Below are positions 36,224 through 44,844 of a stretch of DNA of 64,000 bases, one piece after another; positions within the stretch are counted from its first letter, which is position 1, and each line of letters opens with the position of its first letter. A program made the translations under genes and the position numbers. The stretch is taken from positions 835,001 through 899,000 of the forward strand of contig CP136575.1 in assembly GCA_035196065.1 (NCBI GenBank), written 5' to 3'. Source of the DNA: Sphingobium sp. (lineage in GTDB: Bacteria > Pseudomonadota > Alphaproteobacteria > Sphingomonadales > Sphingomonadaceae). The notes below the pieces were generated by a model. The model was not told the DNA's origin, ran no database searches, and was given only the letters and a program-made list of their open reading frames with translations.

Positions 36224-36846
36224 AGATCCGCTTTCCGATCGTCGCCACAATCATCGTTGCGGCCGCCGTGGTGGTGATGGTCGCGCTCGGTGTGTGGCAG
36301 TTGCAGCGCAAGGGTGAAAAAGAGGCGCTGATCGCTCTCTATGCCGCCAATCGTGCCAAGTCTGAAATCAGCTATCCTGCATTGGGTCCGGTATCGGATA
36401 TGTCGATGTTCCGGAAATCCACTGTCACGTGCCTCAAGGTCGTCCGCTGGCAGGCAAGTGCAGGGAAGGACGCACAAGGTCGCAGCGGCATCCGATATAT
36501 TGCGGAATGCACCGCAGGTGGAGCTGAAGGTCCCGGCATTCTCGTGCTTGCAGGCGTTGCAGACCGCCCTGATCTGACGCCTGCATGGACCGGCGGTGCC
36601 GTGACCGGCTTGATCGTCACCGAACCTGATAAGCGCAGCCTGCTTCAAAAGGCGCTTGGGAGCGATGTCGTGCTGCGCCCGATGTTGATCGCTACGAGCC
36701 CGGTCGAAGGTTTGCGCGCGCCTTCGCAACCCAAGCCCGAGGATGTTGCCAACAACCATCTCGTTTATGCTGTACAGTGGTTCTTGTTCGCCGCGGCTGC
36801 CGCGATCATCTATCTTCTTGCGCTTCGCAAACGGCAGGCCGGCTGA
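36220..36846 (+). CDS. SURF1 family cytochrome oxidase assembly protein
   Basis: SURF1 (Shy1) proteins help insert heme A into subunit I. The 208-residue protein shows the family plan: an N-terminal membrane helix followed by GVWQLQRKGEKEALI, a periplasmic domain, and a C-terminal NNHLVYAVQWFLFAAAAAIIYLLAL helix. It is somewhat shorter than typical bacterial SURF1 (about 230-250). It overlaps the DUF983 gene by 4 bp. Confidence 0.92.
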   Translation: MKIRFPIVATIIVAAAVVVMVALGVWQLQRKGEKEALIALYAANRAKSEISYPALGPVSDMSMFRKSTVTCLKVVRWQASAGKDAQGRSGIRYIAECTAGGAEGPGILVLAGVADRPDLTPAWTGGAVTGLIVTEPDKRSLLQKALGSDVVLRPMLIATSPVEGLRAPSQPKPEDVANNHLVYAVQWFLFAAAAAIIYLLALRKRQAG

Positions 36847-36860
36847 CGCGAAATCTGACA

Positions 36861-37616
36861 GTGATATTTTCCCATGACCCGCTGTTTTACGCGGTCGCAA
36901 TACTTGCGATCACGCTCGTCGGCTTAGCCAAGGGGGGCTTTTCGGGCTTGGGTGCTGCATCCACGCCATTATTGGTGCTGGTGATGGATCCGATCAAGGC
37001 CGCGGCGATGCTGTTGCCCATCTTGATCCTTCAGGACGTTGTCGGCGTCTGGTCATTCCGCAAAAGCTTTGATCGCACCGTGCTCGTCTGGATGGTGCCC
37101 GGCGCCGCTGTCGGCATCTTCATGGGCTGGTCTCTTGCCAGCGCCGTCAATGTTGACTGGGTCAAGGGGGCGGTTGGCGCGATCTCCTTGCTGTTCGGAA
37201 TTGAACGGCTTGCAGCCTATTATGGACGGCGCCTGCGCGTTGGAAAGCCATTGCCTGAATGGGTCGGCAGCCTGTGGGGAGTTGTTGCCGGCTTTACCAG
37301 CCATATCGCCCATGCCGGCGGCCCGCCCTTTCAGGCGTGGACACTTGGACGCGGGATGACGCCCACCATTTATGCGGGAACCGCCGCGATATTCTTTGCG
37401 ATCATTAATTGGATGAAGGTGCCAGCCTATTGGCAATTGGGCCAGTTTGACCGTGAAACTCTTGGCCTAGCTCTGCTGTTCGCGCCTGTGGCGATCGCGA
37501 GCACCACTGCCGGCGTCTTTCTTGTACGCCGCGTTTCACCAGCACGCTTCCAACTGCTTGTCAGCGGGCTGATGATTATATTGGGAGCCGAGTTGATTCG
37601 TCAGGCTATTTGGTAG
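36861..37616 (+). CDS. TauE/SafE family permease (TSUP)
   Basis: This protein of about 251 residues has around eight hydrophobic helices and the TSUP hallmark AKGGFSGLGAASTPLLVLVM near the N-terminus, repeated in the second half around GFTSHIAHAGGPPFQAWTL. Members export sulfite or other sulfur-containing anions. The start is uncertain: the GTG at 36861 is used here and has no strong ribosome binding site. It lies 15 bp after surf1 and converges with infC. A second TSUP gene occurs at 40180. Confidence 0.85.
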   Translation: MIFSHDPLFYAVAILAITLVGLAKGGFSGLGAASTPLLVLVMDPIKAAAMLLPILILQDVVGVWSFRKSFDRTVLVWMVPGAAVGIFMGWSLASAVNVDWVKGAVGAISLLFGIERLAAYYGRRLRVGKPLPEWVGSLWGVVAGFTSHIAHAGGPPFQAWTLGRGMTPTIYAGTAAIFFAIINWMKVPAYWQLGQFDRETLGLALLFAPVAIASTTAGVFLVRRVSPARFQLLVSGLMIILGAELIRQAIW

Positions 37617-37623
37617 GCGCGCC

Positions 37624-38169
37624 TTATTTGGGCGCGAGCACCATCAGCATTTGCCGGCCTTCGAGGCGGGGGTAAGCCTCAACTTTCGCGGTTTCGGTCA
37701 TGTCTTCGGCCACACGCTGCAGCAACGCCATGCCGAGCTGCTGGTGCGACATTTCGCGACCGCGGAAACGCAAGGTCACCTTGACCTTGTCTCCTTCGCC
37801 AATGAATTCGACGATCTTCTTCATCTTCGTCATATAGTCATGATCGTCGATGTTCGGACGCATCTTGATCTCCTTGATCTCCTGCGTCTTTTGGCTCTTA
37901 CGGGCAAGATTGGCCTTTTTCTGGGCCTCATATTTGAACTTGCCGACGTCGAGAAATTTGCAGACCGGCGGGTCGGCATTGGGGGATACCTCAACAAGGT
38001 CGAGGCCGACTTCGGCAGCTTGGGCAATCGCTTCGCGGGTGTACATCACCCCCAGATTTTCGCCTTCTTCATCGATGACGCGAACCTTGTCGCTCTGGAT
38101 GAATTCATTATAGCGCGGTCCACTTTTGACCGGTGGCGTCAACATTCGCCTTTGAACTGGGGCAGCGAT
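37624..38169 (-). CDS. infC: Translation initiation factor IF-3 with probable AUC start
   Basis: IF-3 binds the 30S subunit, prevents premature 50S joining and checks start codons. The sequence includes [43 protein letters not shown] and [14 protein letters not shown], all family hallmarks, and ends near the usual C-terminus. The first ATG (38145) has no ribosome binding site. In contrast GGAG followed by 8 nt leads to ATC at 38169, adding MAAPVQRR and giving 181 residues. Rare start codons are the known basis of infC autoregulation, so the ATC start is preferred. Confidence 0.93.
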   Translation of the reverse strand: MAAPVQRRMLTPPVKSGPRYNEFIQSDKVRVIDEEGENLGVMYTREAIAQAAEVGLDLVEVSPNADPPVCKFLDVGKFKYEAQKKANLARKSQKTQEIKEIKMRPNIDDHDYMTKMKKIVEFIGEGDKVKVTLRFRGREMSHQQLGMALLQRVAEDMTETAKVEAYPRLEGRQMLMVLAPK

Positions 38170-38234
38170 AGCAAATACTCCTAAAATCTAGATTGAGCCG
38201 CCCTTACCGCGAATCGGTGCGCAAATAAAGGGGG

Positions 38235-38251
38235 GCGCGCAATCGGCGCGC
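38235..38251. terminator. GC-rich hairpin downstream of the VOC gene
   Basis: GCGCGC (38235-38240) and GCGCGC (38246-38251) form a hairpin with a 5-nt loop. On the minus strand it lies 45 bp after the VOC stop and is followed by a C-run and TTTATTT. On the plus strand TTTT follows directly. It may terminate the VOC transcript before the infC promoter. Confidence 0.45.
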
Positions 38252-38295
38252 GTTTTATGCGCTAGCGTTGCAACGGGCTGCTCGACGGGGCCGTT

Positions 38296-38979
38296 TCAAG
38301 CCGGCACTGGAGGCTCGCTATGCGGAAACATTGCAGCAAGTGCCGTATCAGATAGAGCGAGGATGGTCCTATAGGCTTCCGCAGGATAGCCGAGATGCGG
38401 TTTTGCCGGATCATAAGGTGGCTGGGCAACTGACCCGTCAGCCCCATCATAACCATCCGGATTCGCAAAAGCCTCTGCCTCTTCCGCGCTGATTCCGATC
38501 TTTGCCAATACCGTCGGATCGATCCAGCGATCTGGCGCAACCGTCATTCCGGGGCAGGCAACTTCGAGCGTCAAATGTTCGGGCCCGCCGAAATAGATCG
38601 ATTTGCACATGCCATGATCGAGCGGACCGATAACATTGACACCCTTGGTCCGGATCCGGTCGCGCATTGCCAGCAATCGATCTTCATTTTCGACATGGAA
38701 GGCCAGATGCTGCATAGTTCCGGGAGCACTATTCCCGGCACCGGTGCCTGCATGGGTCACACCCATTGTTATCGGGGTGTCTGCCGTTTGCGGCAACTGC
38801 ACCAGCGAGAAATAGCAGCCGCTATCGAGCTTCAGAAAGGCATGAATGCCACCAGGAACGCCATGCATGTCAAAAATTGCAACCAGCGGCGCACCCAGAA
38901 CGTCGGAGAAAAACTCGATTTGGCGTTTCATGTCGCCGGTCATCACTGCGATATGATGAATGCCTGTTGGTTGAACCAT
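38296..38979 (-). CDS. VOC family (glyoxalase/extradiol-dioxygenase fold) protein
   Basis: This 227-residue protein opens with the VOC motif GIHHIAVMTGDMKRQIEFFSDVLGAPLV and contains HLAFHVENEDRLLAMRDRIRTKG and YFGGPEHLTLEVACPG. His (HHIAV), a second His (QHLAFHV) and Glu (TLEVA) could form a metal site. A C-terminal extension of about 60 residues (from AEEAEAFANPDGYDG) is not part of the core domain. The substrate is unknown. GGAGAGG precedes its ATG. The divergent hydrolase gene starts only 52 bp away, which suggests joint control. Confidence 0.85.
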   Translation of the reverse strand: MVQPTGIHHIAVMTGDMKRQIEFFSDVLGAPLVAIFDMHGVPGGIHAFLKLDSGCYFSLVQLPQTADTPITMGVTHAGTGAGNSAPGTMQHLAFHVENEDRLLAMRDRIRTKGVNVIGPLDHGMCKSIYFGGPEHLTLEVACPGMTVAPDRWIDPTVLAKIGISAEEAEAFANPDGYDGADGSVAQPPYDPAKPHLGYPAEAYRTILALSDTALAAMFPHSEPPVPA

Positions 38980-39031
38980 TTGCTTTTCCTCTCCTGCGGA
39001 GCAATGTGCCGCAACGAGGAGAGCTTGCCAA

Positions 39032-40183
39032 ATGGAAATCGTGCGGACGCCTTACGCATTGGTCTACAAGGAGGAATCGGCCTTCAAGGATGTTTATGGC
39101 GGCGCAGGAGGTGCGGTTTTCGTTGAGTGCATGGCGATCAGGCCCAAGGATTTGCCATCCAAGCGCGCCATCGTCTTCACCCATCCGATCGGCGGCGGTT
39201 CTTTCCTGCCGTTGGTAACAGCACTTGCCGTAGGCGGACACCACATTCTCTATGTGAACCCTCGCTATCGTGGCAACGATACAGCGTTGGTGATGGAAAA
39301 ATGCATCAGCGATCTTGCCGCCGCCTTGCGTCATGCCCGCGACAAACTTGGTTATGAACAGATCATTCTGGGCGGATGGTCTGGTGGTGGATCTATGTCG
39401 CTTTTCTATCAGGATCAGGCAGAGAACCCCACAATCACTCATACACCCGCAGGCGACACTTACGACCTTACCGCAATCGAAATGCCTAAGGTCGATGGCA
39501 TCATGTTGCTCGCTGCGCATGTCAGCCGCGCGATGACGCTGACCGAATGGATCGACCCGTCTATTCTCGATGAGAACAAACCGTTCGATCGCGATACGGA
39601 TCTTAACATCTATGATCCGGATAACCCCAACAAGGCACCCTATGATGACGCCTATGTGGCTAGATTCCGCAACGCGCAAATTGCACGCAATCGGCGGATC
39701 ACGGCTTGGGTCAAGGAAGAACTGGCTGCGATCCAAGCAAGCGATACCCCTAATGCAGAACGCGCTTTTGTCGTTCATGGGACGATGGCCGATGTCCGCT
39801 GGACCGACCCCTCGCAGGATCCTTCGGATCGGCGGTCGTATGAATGCTATCTCGGCGTGCCCAAGGTCGCCAATGATGGACCAGTAGGCCTCGCGCGTTT
39901 TACGACGTTGCGCAGCTGGCTGTCGCAATGGAGCTATGACGATACCAACGCGACCGGCCTCGGCAATGCCGCACGGATCAGCTGCCCGGTGCTGGTGATC
40001 AACAACACTGCCGACCTTGCCTGCACCCCAAGCCACGCCCAACGGCTGTTCGCGGCGATTGGGCATGCGGACAAGGAGTATGCCGATGTCGCAGGGGCCG
40101 ACCATTATTATATTGAACGGCCAGAGCTGTTGCCGGTTGCCGTTGAACTTTGCAGCGACTGGATCGCCCGGAAATTCGGCTAG
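39032..40183 (+). CDS. Alpha/beta hydrolase family protein
   Basis: This 383-residue protein has the nucleophile elbow GGWSGGGSMSLF, an oxyanion-region motif VFTHPIGGGSFLPL, and a likely acid/base pair in NNTADLACTPS and GADHYYIE near the C-terminus. It is longer than typical hydrolases, with an inserted cap of about 120 residues (MTLTEWIDPS to PNAERAFVVHG). The reaction could be an esterase or C-C hydrolase; the sequence does not say. It is divergent from the VOC gene, and its 3' end overlaps the convergent permease gene by 4 bp. Confidence 0.87.
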   Translation: MEIVRTPYALVYKEESAFKDVYGGAGGAVFVECMAIRPKDLPSKRAIVFTHPIGGGSFLPLVTALAVGGHHILYVNPRYRGNDTALVMEKCISDLAAALRHARDKLGYEQIILGGWSGGGSMSLFYQDQAENPTITHTPAGDTYDLTAIEMPKVDGIMLLAAHVSRAMTLTEWIDPSILDENKPFDRDTDLNIYDPDNPNKAPYDDAYVARFRNAQIARNRRITAWVKEELAAIQASDTPNAERAFVVHGTMADVRWTDPSQDPSDRRSYECYLGVPKVANDGPVGLARFTTLRSWLSQWSYDDTNATGLGNAARISCPVLVINNTADLACTPSHAQRLFAAIGHADKEYADVAGADHYYIERPELLPVAVELCSDWIARKFG

Positions 40184-40974
40184 TTGAGCAGCCGCATAAT
40201 CGCTGCCACGCCTGCGACACCAAGGATGATTCCCACCAGCGTCCGCCACACAGGCTCGCTCACTCGACCAAAGGCGAGCTCGCCCAAACGTGTGCCGATA
40301 TAAAGGGCCGGGTAGAATAAGAGCGAAACCCAGAGGAGGTGCAGGTCCGCAACACCCATCGCAAAGGCGGCAATGCTGCCGGCGATTGCGGTTGCAAAAA
40401 AGACCATCAACATTGAGGCGCGAGCAATGGCTGGTGGAAGCCGGCGGCGCATGTAGAAGGGCACAACCGGCGGCCCTGGCATGGAGGCAAAGCCGGTGAG
40501 AAGGCCCGCCGCAATCCCTGTTGTCACACTTTCCTTTCGGCCCGGTACTGCGCCAGCCTTAGCGGGCACAAACAGCATACCGAACGCGGCCAGTGCGATC
40601 AGTGCGATGGCAAGACGCGCTACATCGGGCGGCGTGACTGAAAGCAGCCAGACACCCGGCGGGGTCGCCAGCATCGCTGCGGCGGCAATCGGGAAAGCGG
40701 TCGATCGTTCACCATTGGCGAGGATTTGTTTGAGCCCGATCGGCCCTGCAAGCAATTGCAGCAGGATTGAAATCACAACGGCATCGGTTGGAGGTACGAT
40801 TAAACCGAGCAATGGTACGAGGATGATAGCCAGGCCAAAGCCCGTCAGCCCGCGCACCAGTGACGCGCCGAAAACGAGCATCAGCGCTGCGGCAAAGGTA
40901 AGCGGATCAAAGCCGCCGAGCAGGCCGGCCCAGTTCATTGCGTCGGCAAGATGTCTTGCGGCATTGTCCCCCAT
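40180..40974 (-). CDS. TauE/SafE family permease (TSUP)
   Basis: This 264-residue polytopic protein contains the TSUP motif ASLVRGLTGFGLAIILVPLLGLI and its second-half counterpart TGIAAGLLTGFASMPGPPVVPFYM. About eight helices are visible. Sulfite/sulfonate or organic anion export is the known family role. An internal ATG 36 bp into the frame is a possible alternative start. It lies 15 bp downstream of the DUF305 lipoprotein gene and may be co-transcribed with thrS. Confidence 0.86.
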   Translation of the reverse strand: MGDNAARHLADAMNWAGLLGGFDPLTFAAALMLVFGASLVRGLTGFGLAIILVPLLGLIVPPTDAVVISILLQLLAGPIGLKQILANGERSTAFPIAAAAMLATPPGVWLLSVTPPDVARLAIALIALAAFGMLFVPAKAGAVPGRKESVTTGIAAGLLTGFASMPGPPVVPFYMRRRLPPAIARASMLMVFFATAIAGSIAAFAMGVADLHLLWVSLLFYPALYIGTRLGELAFGRVSEPVWRTLVGIILGVAGVAAIMRLLN

Positions 40975-40989
40975 GCCGCGCTCACAGGC

Positions 40990-41397
40990 TCAATGCCCCA
41001 TCGCCTCATGGTCGACTTCGCCGTCAGCAACTGCGGGCTTGGCGCCGCGCTTGTCGAGCCATGCCTGCATTTCCTTGATCTCGGCTTCTTGCGCCGCAAT
41101 CACCTTTTGGGCGAGCGCGCGGACTTCTGGATCCTTGCCATGTTCAAGCGCGACCTTGGCCATTTCGACGGCGCCCTCATGATGCGGGATCATGCCCTGC
41201 ATGAAGGCGATGTCGGCATCGGCATCAATGCTGACCCCCATCGCCTTGTGCATTTTGTCGTTCGCAGCCGAATAGGCCTTTTGCGCTACGTTGTAATTGG
41301 CGGTTGCGTCTGCAGCGGCATCGGTGGTTTCGGTCGCGGGCTGTTGGCAGCCGGCAAGAAGCAATAGCGGGGCCACGAGAAAGGGAAGGGCTTTCAT
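40990..41397 (-). CDS. DUF305 domain lipoprotein
   Basis: This 135-residue protein has a lipoprotein signal with lipobox LLAGC and a helical DUF305 domain containing [23 protein letters not shown] and [14 protein letters not shown]. The His/Met-rich motif MxxMIPHHxxAVxMA suggests metal binding; related proteins bind copper in the periplasm. Its C-terminus (VDHEAMGH) adds more potential ligands. It lies 24 bp downstream of thrS. Confidence 0.88.
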   Translation of the reverse strand: MKALPFLVAPLLLLAGCQQPATETTDAAADATANYNVAQKAYSAANDKMHKAMGVSIDADADIAFMQGMIPHHEGAVEMAKVALEHGKDPEVRALAQKVIAAQEAEIKEMQAWLDKRGAKPAVADGEVDHEAMGH

Positions 41398-41421
41398 GAT
41401 CGTCTCCTTCTTGAAAGGGGA

Positions 41422-43419
41422 TTAACGCAAATCGGGTGGTGTTGCTTCGCTGATCAACATTGTGACCGCTTCGCCAATCGACATGATCCGCTGGCCTTCC
41501 TGGCCCAAGGTGCGAATTGCGACCTTGCCCTCTTCGGCCTCGCGATTGCCCACGACCAGCAGATGCGGAACCTTAGCAAGGCTGTGTTCGCGCACCTTGT
41601 AATTGATCTTCTCATTACGAAGGTCGGTTTCAACGCGGATCCCTGCGGCTTTCAACTTTTCGCTGACCTGGTTGGCATAAGCGTCGGCATCGGAAACGAT
41701 TGTCGCCACAACCGCCTGAACCGGTGCCAGCCAGGCAGGGAAGCGACCTGCATAATGTTCGATCAAGATGCCGATAAAGCGTTCATAGCTGCCAAAGATC
41801 GCGCGGTGGAGCATGACGGGGCGGTGCTTTGCGCCATCCTCACCGACATAGCTTGCGTCGAGACGTTCGGGCAGCACGCGGTCGGACTGGATCGTGCCGA
41901 CCTGCCAAGTACGGCCGATCGCATCGGTGAGATGCCATTCGAGCTTGGGTGCGTAAAATGCGCCTTCGCCGGGCAGTTCTTCCCAGCCATATTGCTCGGT
42001 CGCGAGGCCGGCCTTGACGACTGCGTCGCGCAATTCCTGTTCGGCCTTGTCCCAATCGGCGTCGCTGCCGAAGCGCTTTTCGGGGCGCAGCGCCAGCTTG
42101 ATCGAATAGGTAAAGCCGAAATCCTTGTAGATCCGGTCTGCGAGCGCGCAGAAATCCTGCACCTCTTGCACGATCTGGTCTTCGCGGCAGAAGATGTGGG
42201 CGTCGTCCTGCGTAAACTGTCGCACGCGCATCAGGCCATGGAGCGCGCCATGCGGCTCGTTGCGATGGCAGCAGCCATTTTCGTAAAGCCGCAAAGGCAG
42301 GTCGCGGTAGGATTTGATACCCTGACGGAAGATCAGGACATGTGCCGGGCAGTTCATCGGCTTCAGCGCCATCCAGTCGGCCTCGCCGGAAATCACTGGG
42401 CCTTCGTCATCGACATTGGGCACTTCGTCAGGGATGACGAACATATTTTCGCGATATTTGCCCCAATGGCCTGATTGTTCCCACTGGCGCGCGTCCATCA
42501 CCTGTGGTGTCTTGACCTCACGATAGCCGGCATCATCGATTGCGCGGCGCATATAGGCTTCCAACTGACGCCACACGACAAAGCCATGCGGATGCCAGAA
42601 GACGCTGCCATGCGCTTCTTGTTGCAGGTGGAACAGGTCCATTTCTGCACCCAAGCGGCGATGGTCGCGCTTCGCTGCTTCTTCAAGGCGGATGAGGTGT
42701 GCGTCGAGCTGCTTCTTGTTGAGCCAGCCAGTGCCGTAAATGCGCGTCAGCTGAGCATTTTTTTGGTCGCCGCGCCAATAGGCACCCGAAACGCGGGTCA
42801 GCTTGAACGCTGCCGGATCAAGCTTGCCGGTCGAGGCCAGATGCGGTCCGCGGCACATGTCCATCCAGTCATCGCCGGACCAGTAGACAGAGAGTTCCTC
42901 GCCCTCGGGCAATTCGGCCGCCCATTCGGCCTTGAAGCTTTCGCCCGCAGCGGTCCATGTTGCGATTAGTTCATCGCGGCTTTTCACTTCGCGGCGCAGC
43001 GGTTTGTCGGCGCGGATGATCTCGCGCATTGCCTCTTCGATTGCCGGAAGGTCATCCTCGGTAAATGGTCCGCGGCTGGCTGGTGCCATCACGTCATAAT
43101 AAAAGCCGTCATCGGTCGCAGGACCAAAGGTGATCTGCGTTCCTGGATGCAGTTTCTGAACGGCTTCGGCAAGGACATGGGCAAAGTCGTGGCGTGCGAG
43201 CTCAAGTGCGTCTGCTTCATCGCGGGAGGTGATCAGCGCGAGTTGCGTATCGGCGTCCAACGGACGCATGATATCGCGCACTTCGCCGTCGATGCGCGCG
43301 GCGATCGCTGCCTTGGCAAGACCGGGCCCGATTGCGGCGGCAATGTCTGCGGGGGTAGTCCCGCGCGCGACTTCACGGGCAGAGCCATCGGGAAGGGTGA
43401 CGCGGATCATATCAGACAT
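41422..43419 (-). CDS. thrS: Threonyl-tRNA synthetase
   Basis: ThrS charges tRNA-Thr. The 665-residue protein has an N-terminal TGS domain ([13 protein letters not shown]), the editing domain with [11 protein letters not shown], and a class II catalytic core with [42 protein letters not shown] and [22 protein letters not shown] (motif 3). The C-terminal anticodon-binding domain contains [17 protein letters not shown]. The start is ATG 43419; an ATG three codons later is equally possible because the ribosome binding site is weak. Confidence 0.97.
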   Translation of the reverse strand: MSDMIRVTLPDGSAREVARGTTPADIAAAIGPGLAKAAIAARIDGEVRDIMRPLDADTQLALITSRDEADALELARHDFAHVLAEAVQKLHPGTQITFGPATDDGFYYDVMAPASRGPFTEDDLPAIEEAMREIIRADKPLRREVKSRDELIATWTAAGESFKAEWAAELPEGEELSVYWSGDDWMDMCRGPHLASTGKLDPAAFKLTRVSGAYWRGDQKNAQLTRIYGTGWLNKKQLDAHLIRLEEAAKRDHRRLGAEMDLFHLQQEAHGSVFWHPHGFVVWRQLEAYMRRAIDDAGYREVKTPQVMDARQWEQSGHWGKYRENMFVIPDEVPNVDDEGPVISGEADWMALKPMNCPAHVLIFRQGIKSYRDLPLRLYENGCCHRNEPHGALHGLMRVRQFTQDDAHIFCREDQIVQEVQDFCALADRIYKDFGFTYSIKLALRPEKRFGSDADWDKAEQELRDAVVKAGLATEQYGWEELPGEGAFYAPKLEWHLTDAIGRTWQVGTIQSDRVLPERLDASYVGEDGAKHRPVMLHRAIFGSYERFIGILIEHYAGRFPAWLAPVQAVVATIVSDADAYANQVSEKLKAAGIRVETDLRNEKINYKVREHSLAKVPHLLVVGNREAEEGKVAIRTLGQEGQRIMSIGEAVTMLISEATPPDLR

Positions 43420-43501
43420 CGGGAATACTAGCTTTCAGGATTGATTGGAGAGGACCCTTTGCCAGTCTGTGGGGCAGGCCGCAAGGGCGGAACGCGATAG
43501 A

Positions 43502-43564
43502 TCAAGCAAGGTGGCCACCCCATATTCCTTATCGATTTTACATCGCGTCACCTGCCTTGCTTGA
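43502..43564. repeat. Widely spaced inverted repeat between thrS and the DUF898 gene
   Basis: TCAAGCAAGG (43502-43511) and CCTTGCTTGA (43555-43564) are perfect 10-bp inverted copies with 43 bp between them, in the 204-bp divergent region. The second copy overlaps a TTGACA (43561-43566). This could be a pair of regulator half-sites or a long hairpin. The rest of the gap shows nothing else I can name. Confidence 0.45.
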
Positions 43565-43623
43565 CAACCGCTGCTGCCATCGCGCACCAATGCGCGGTAT
43601 CGATCAGGGGAGGGCAGAGCGCG

Positions 43624-44844
43624 ATGACAGACAATGACGCGAGGGCGCCGAGTGCCGTCACGTTCCACGGAAGTTGGACGGATTTTGCAAAGATCGCGCT
43701 GCCCAATGTCCTGCTGACTTTGGTCACCCTTGGTTTCTACCGTTTCTGGGCGACGACGCGCGAACGGCAATATCTTTGGGGGCAGACGCGCTTCATTGAT
43801 GAGCCGCTCGAATGGACGGGCCGCGGACTGGAATTGTTCATCGGCTTCATCATGGTCTTTTTTGTGATCGTGATCCCGATCGTGCTGATCCAGTTCGTGC
43901 TGCAAGGCATGCTCTTGCAGGGGCAGCCGGCCGCGGCCGCAGTGCTGGTTATCCTGCTCTTCCTGCTGATCTTCTATCTCGTCGGCCTCGCCTATTTTCG
44001 CGCGCTGCGTTACCGGCTCAGCCGCACTTACTGGCGCGGTATCAGGGGCGGCAGCGACAATCAGGGCTGGTCCTATGGCTGGTCCTATATCTGGAGGAAT
44101 GTTGTCGCCGCGATTCCGCTCTATTTGCTCTACCCTTGGGCCAGTATGTCACTCTGGAACGAGCGATGGAACAAGATGAGCTTCGGCCCTTATCGCTTCG
44201 AATCAAGTGCCGATTGGAAGGCGCTGATGAAGCGTTACCTGCTGTTCTACCTCTTCCCCTTCCTGCTTTTTGGCGGGGCCTTCATCCTTGGCATCACCAT
44301 GGGGATGTCGGGTAATAGCGGCGGTGATCCCTTTGCGGCGGGCGGTGCGATTGCGGCGGTGATGGTCGTGCTGGCTGTCCTTGGACTTTACATCGTCATG
44401 CCAATTGCCGCTCTTCTCTATTATTCCAAGTTCATGCGCGTTGCGATCAGCGCGTTGCGGCTTGGCGACCTTGAATTTGCCTTCACTGCGCGATCGCCGG
44501 ACTGGATCCTCTTCTGGCTGGCTAATCTTGCAATTTATGCGGTCGCTTATGGATTTGCAGTCATGCCTTTTGCGCTGCTTGTGGCCACCGACATTGCGCA
44601 GTTTGCGCAGCGGATCGAGACCGGAGAATCTTTCCTGTCGGCAGGTGTGATCATCGGAGTGCTGCTCGCGATCATCCCAATTGCCTTTGCCACATCGATT
44701 GTGCGCTATCGCAGCTGGAAATTTTTCGTCACCCACACCGAAGCCTATGGCGAGGTCAATCTTGACCAAATGACCCAATCGGAAACGCAGGCTTCGTCGC
44801 ATGGCGAAGGGCTGCTTGATGCCTTTGATGTCGGGGCGATCTGA
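43624..44844 (+). CDS. DUF898 (YjgN-like) integral membrane protein
   Basis: This 406-residue protein starts with FHGSWTDFAKIALPNVLLTLVTLGFYRFWATTRERQYLW, the repeat unit of DUF898/YjgN proteins. The unit returns as YLLYPWASMSLWNERWNKMSFG and VRYRSWKFF later in the chain. About eight hydrophobic segments alternate with these amphipathic motifs. Function is unknown. The ATG at 43624 follows GGGGAGGG; the frame opens earlier without a good site. Its stop overlaps the start of an M48 protease (TGATG), so the two products are coupled. Confidence 0.87.
   Translation: MTDNDARAPSAVTFHGSWTDFAKIALPNVLLTLVTLGFYRFWATTRERQYLWGQTRFIDEPLEWTGRGLELFIGFIMVFFVIVIPIVLIQFVLQGMLLQGQPAAAAVLVILLFLLIFYLVGLAYFRALRYRLSRTYWRGIRGGSDNQGWSYGWSYIWRNVVAAIPLYLLYPWASMSLWNERWNKMSFGPYRFESSADWKALMKRYLLFYLFPFLLFGGAFILGITMGMSGNSGGDPFAAGGAIAAVMVVLAVLGLYIVMPIAALLYYSKFMRVAISALRLGDLEFAFTARSPDWILFWLANLAIYAVAYGFAVMPFALLVATDIAQFAQRIETGESFLSAGVIIGVLLAIIPIAFATSIVRYRSWKFFVTHTEAYGEVNLDQMTQSETQASSHGEGLLDAFDVGAI

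Noticed and set aside
38870-40249. 459-codon minus-strand frame overlapping the VOC and hydrolase genes
   Set aside because: It overlaps two genes with intact motifs and has no features of its own.
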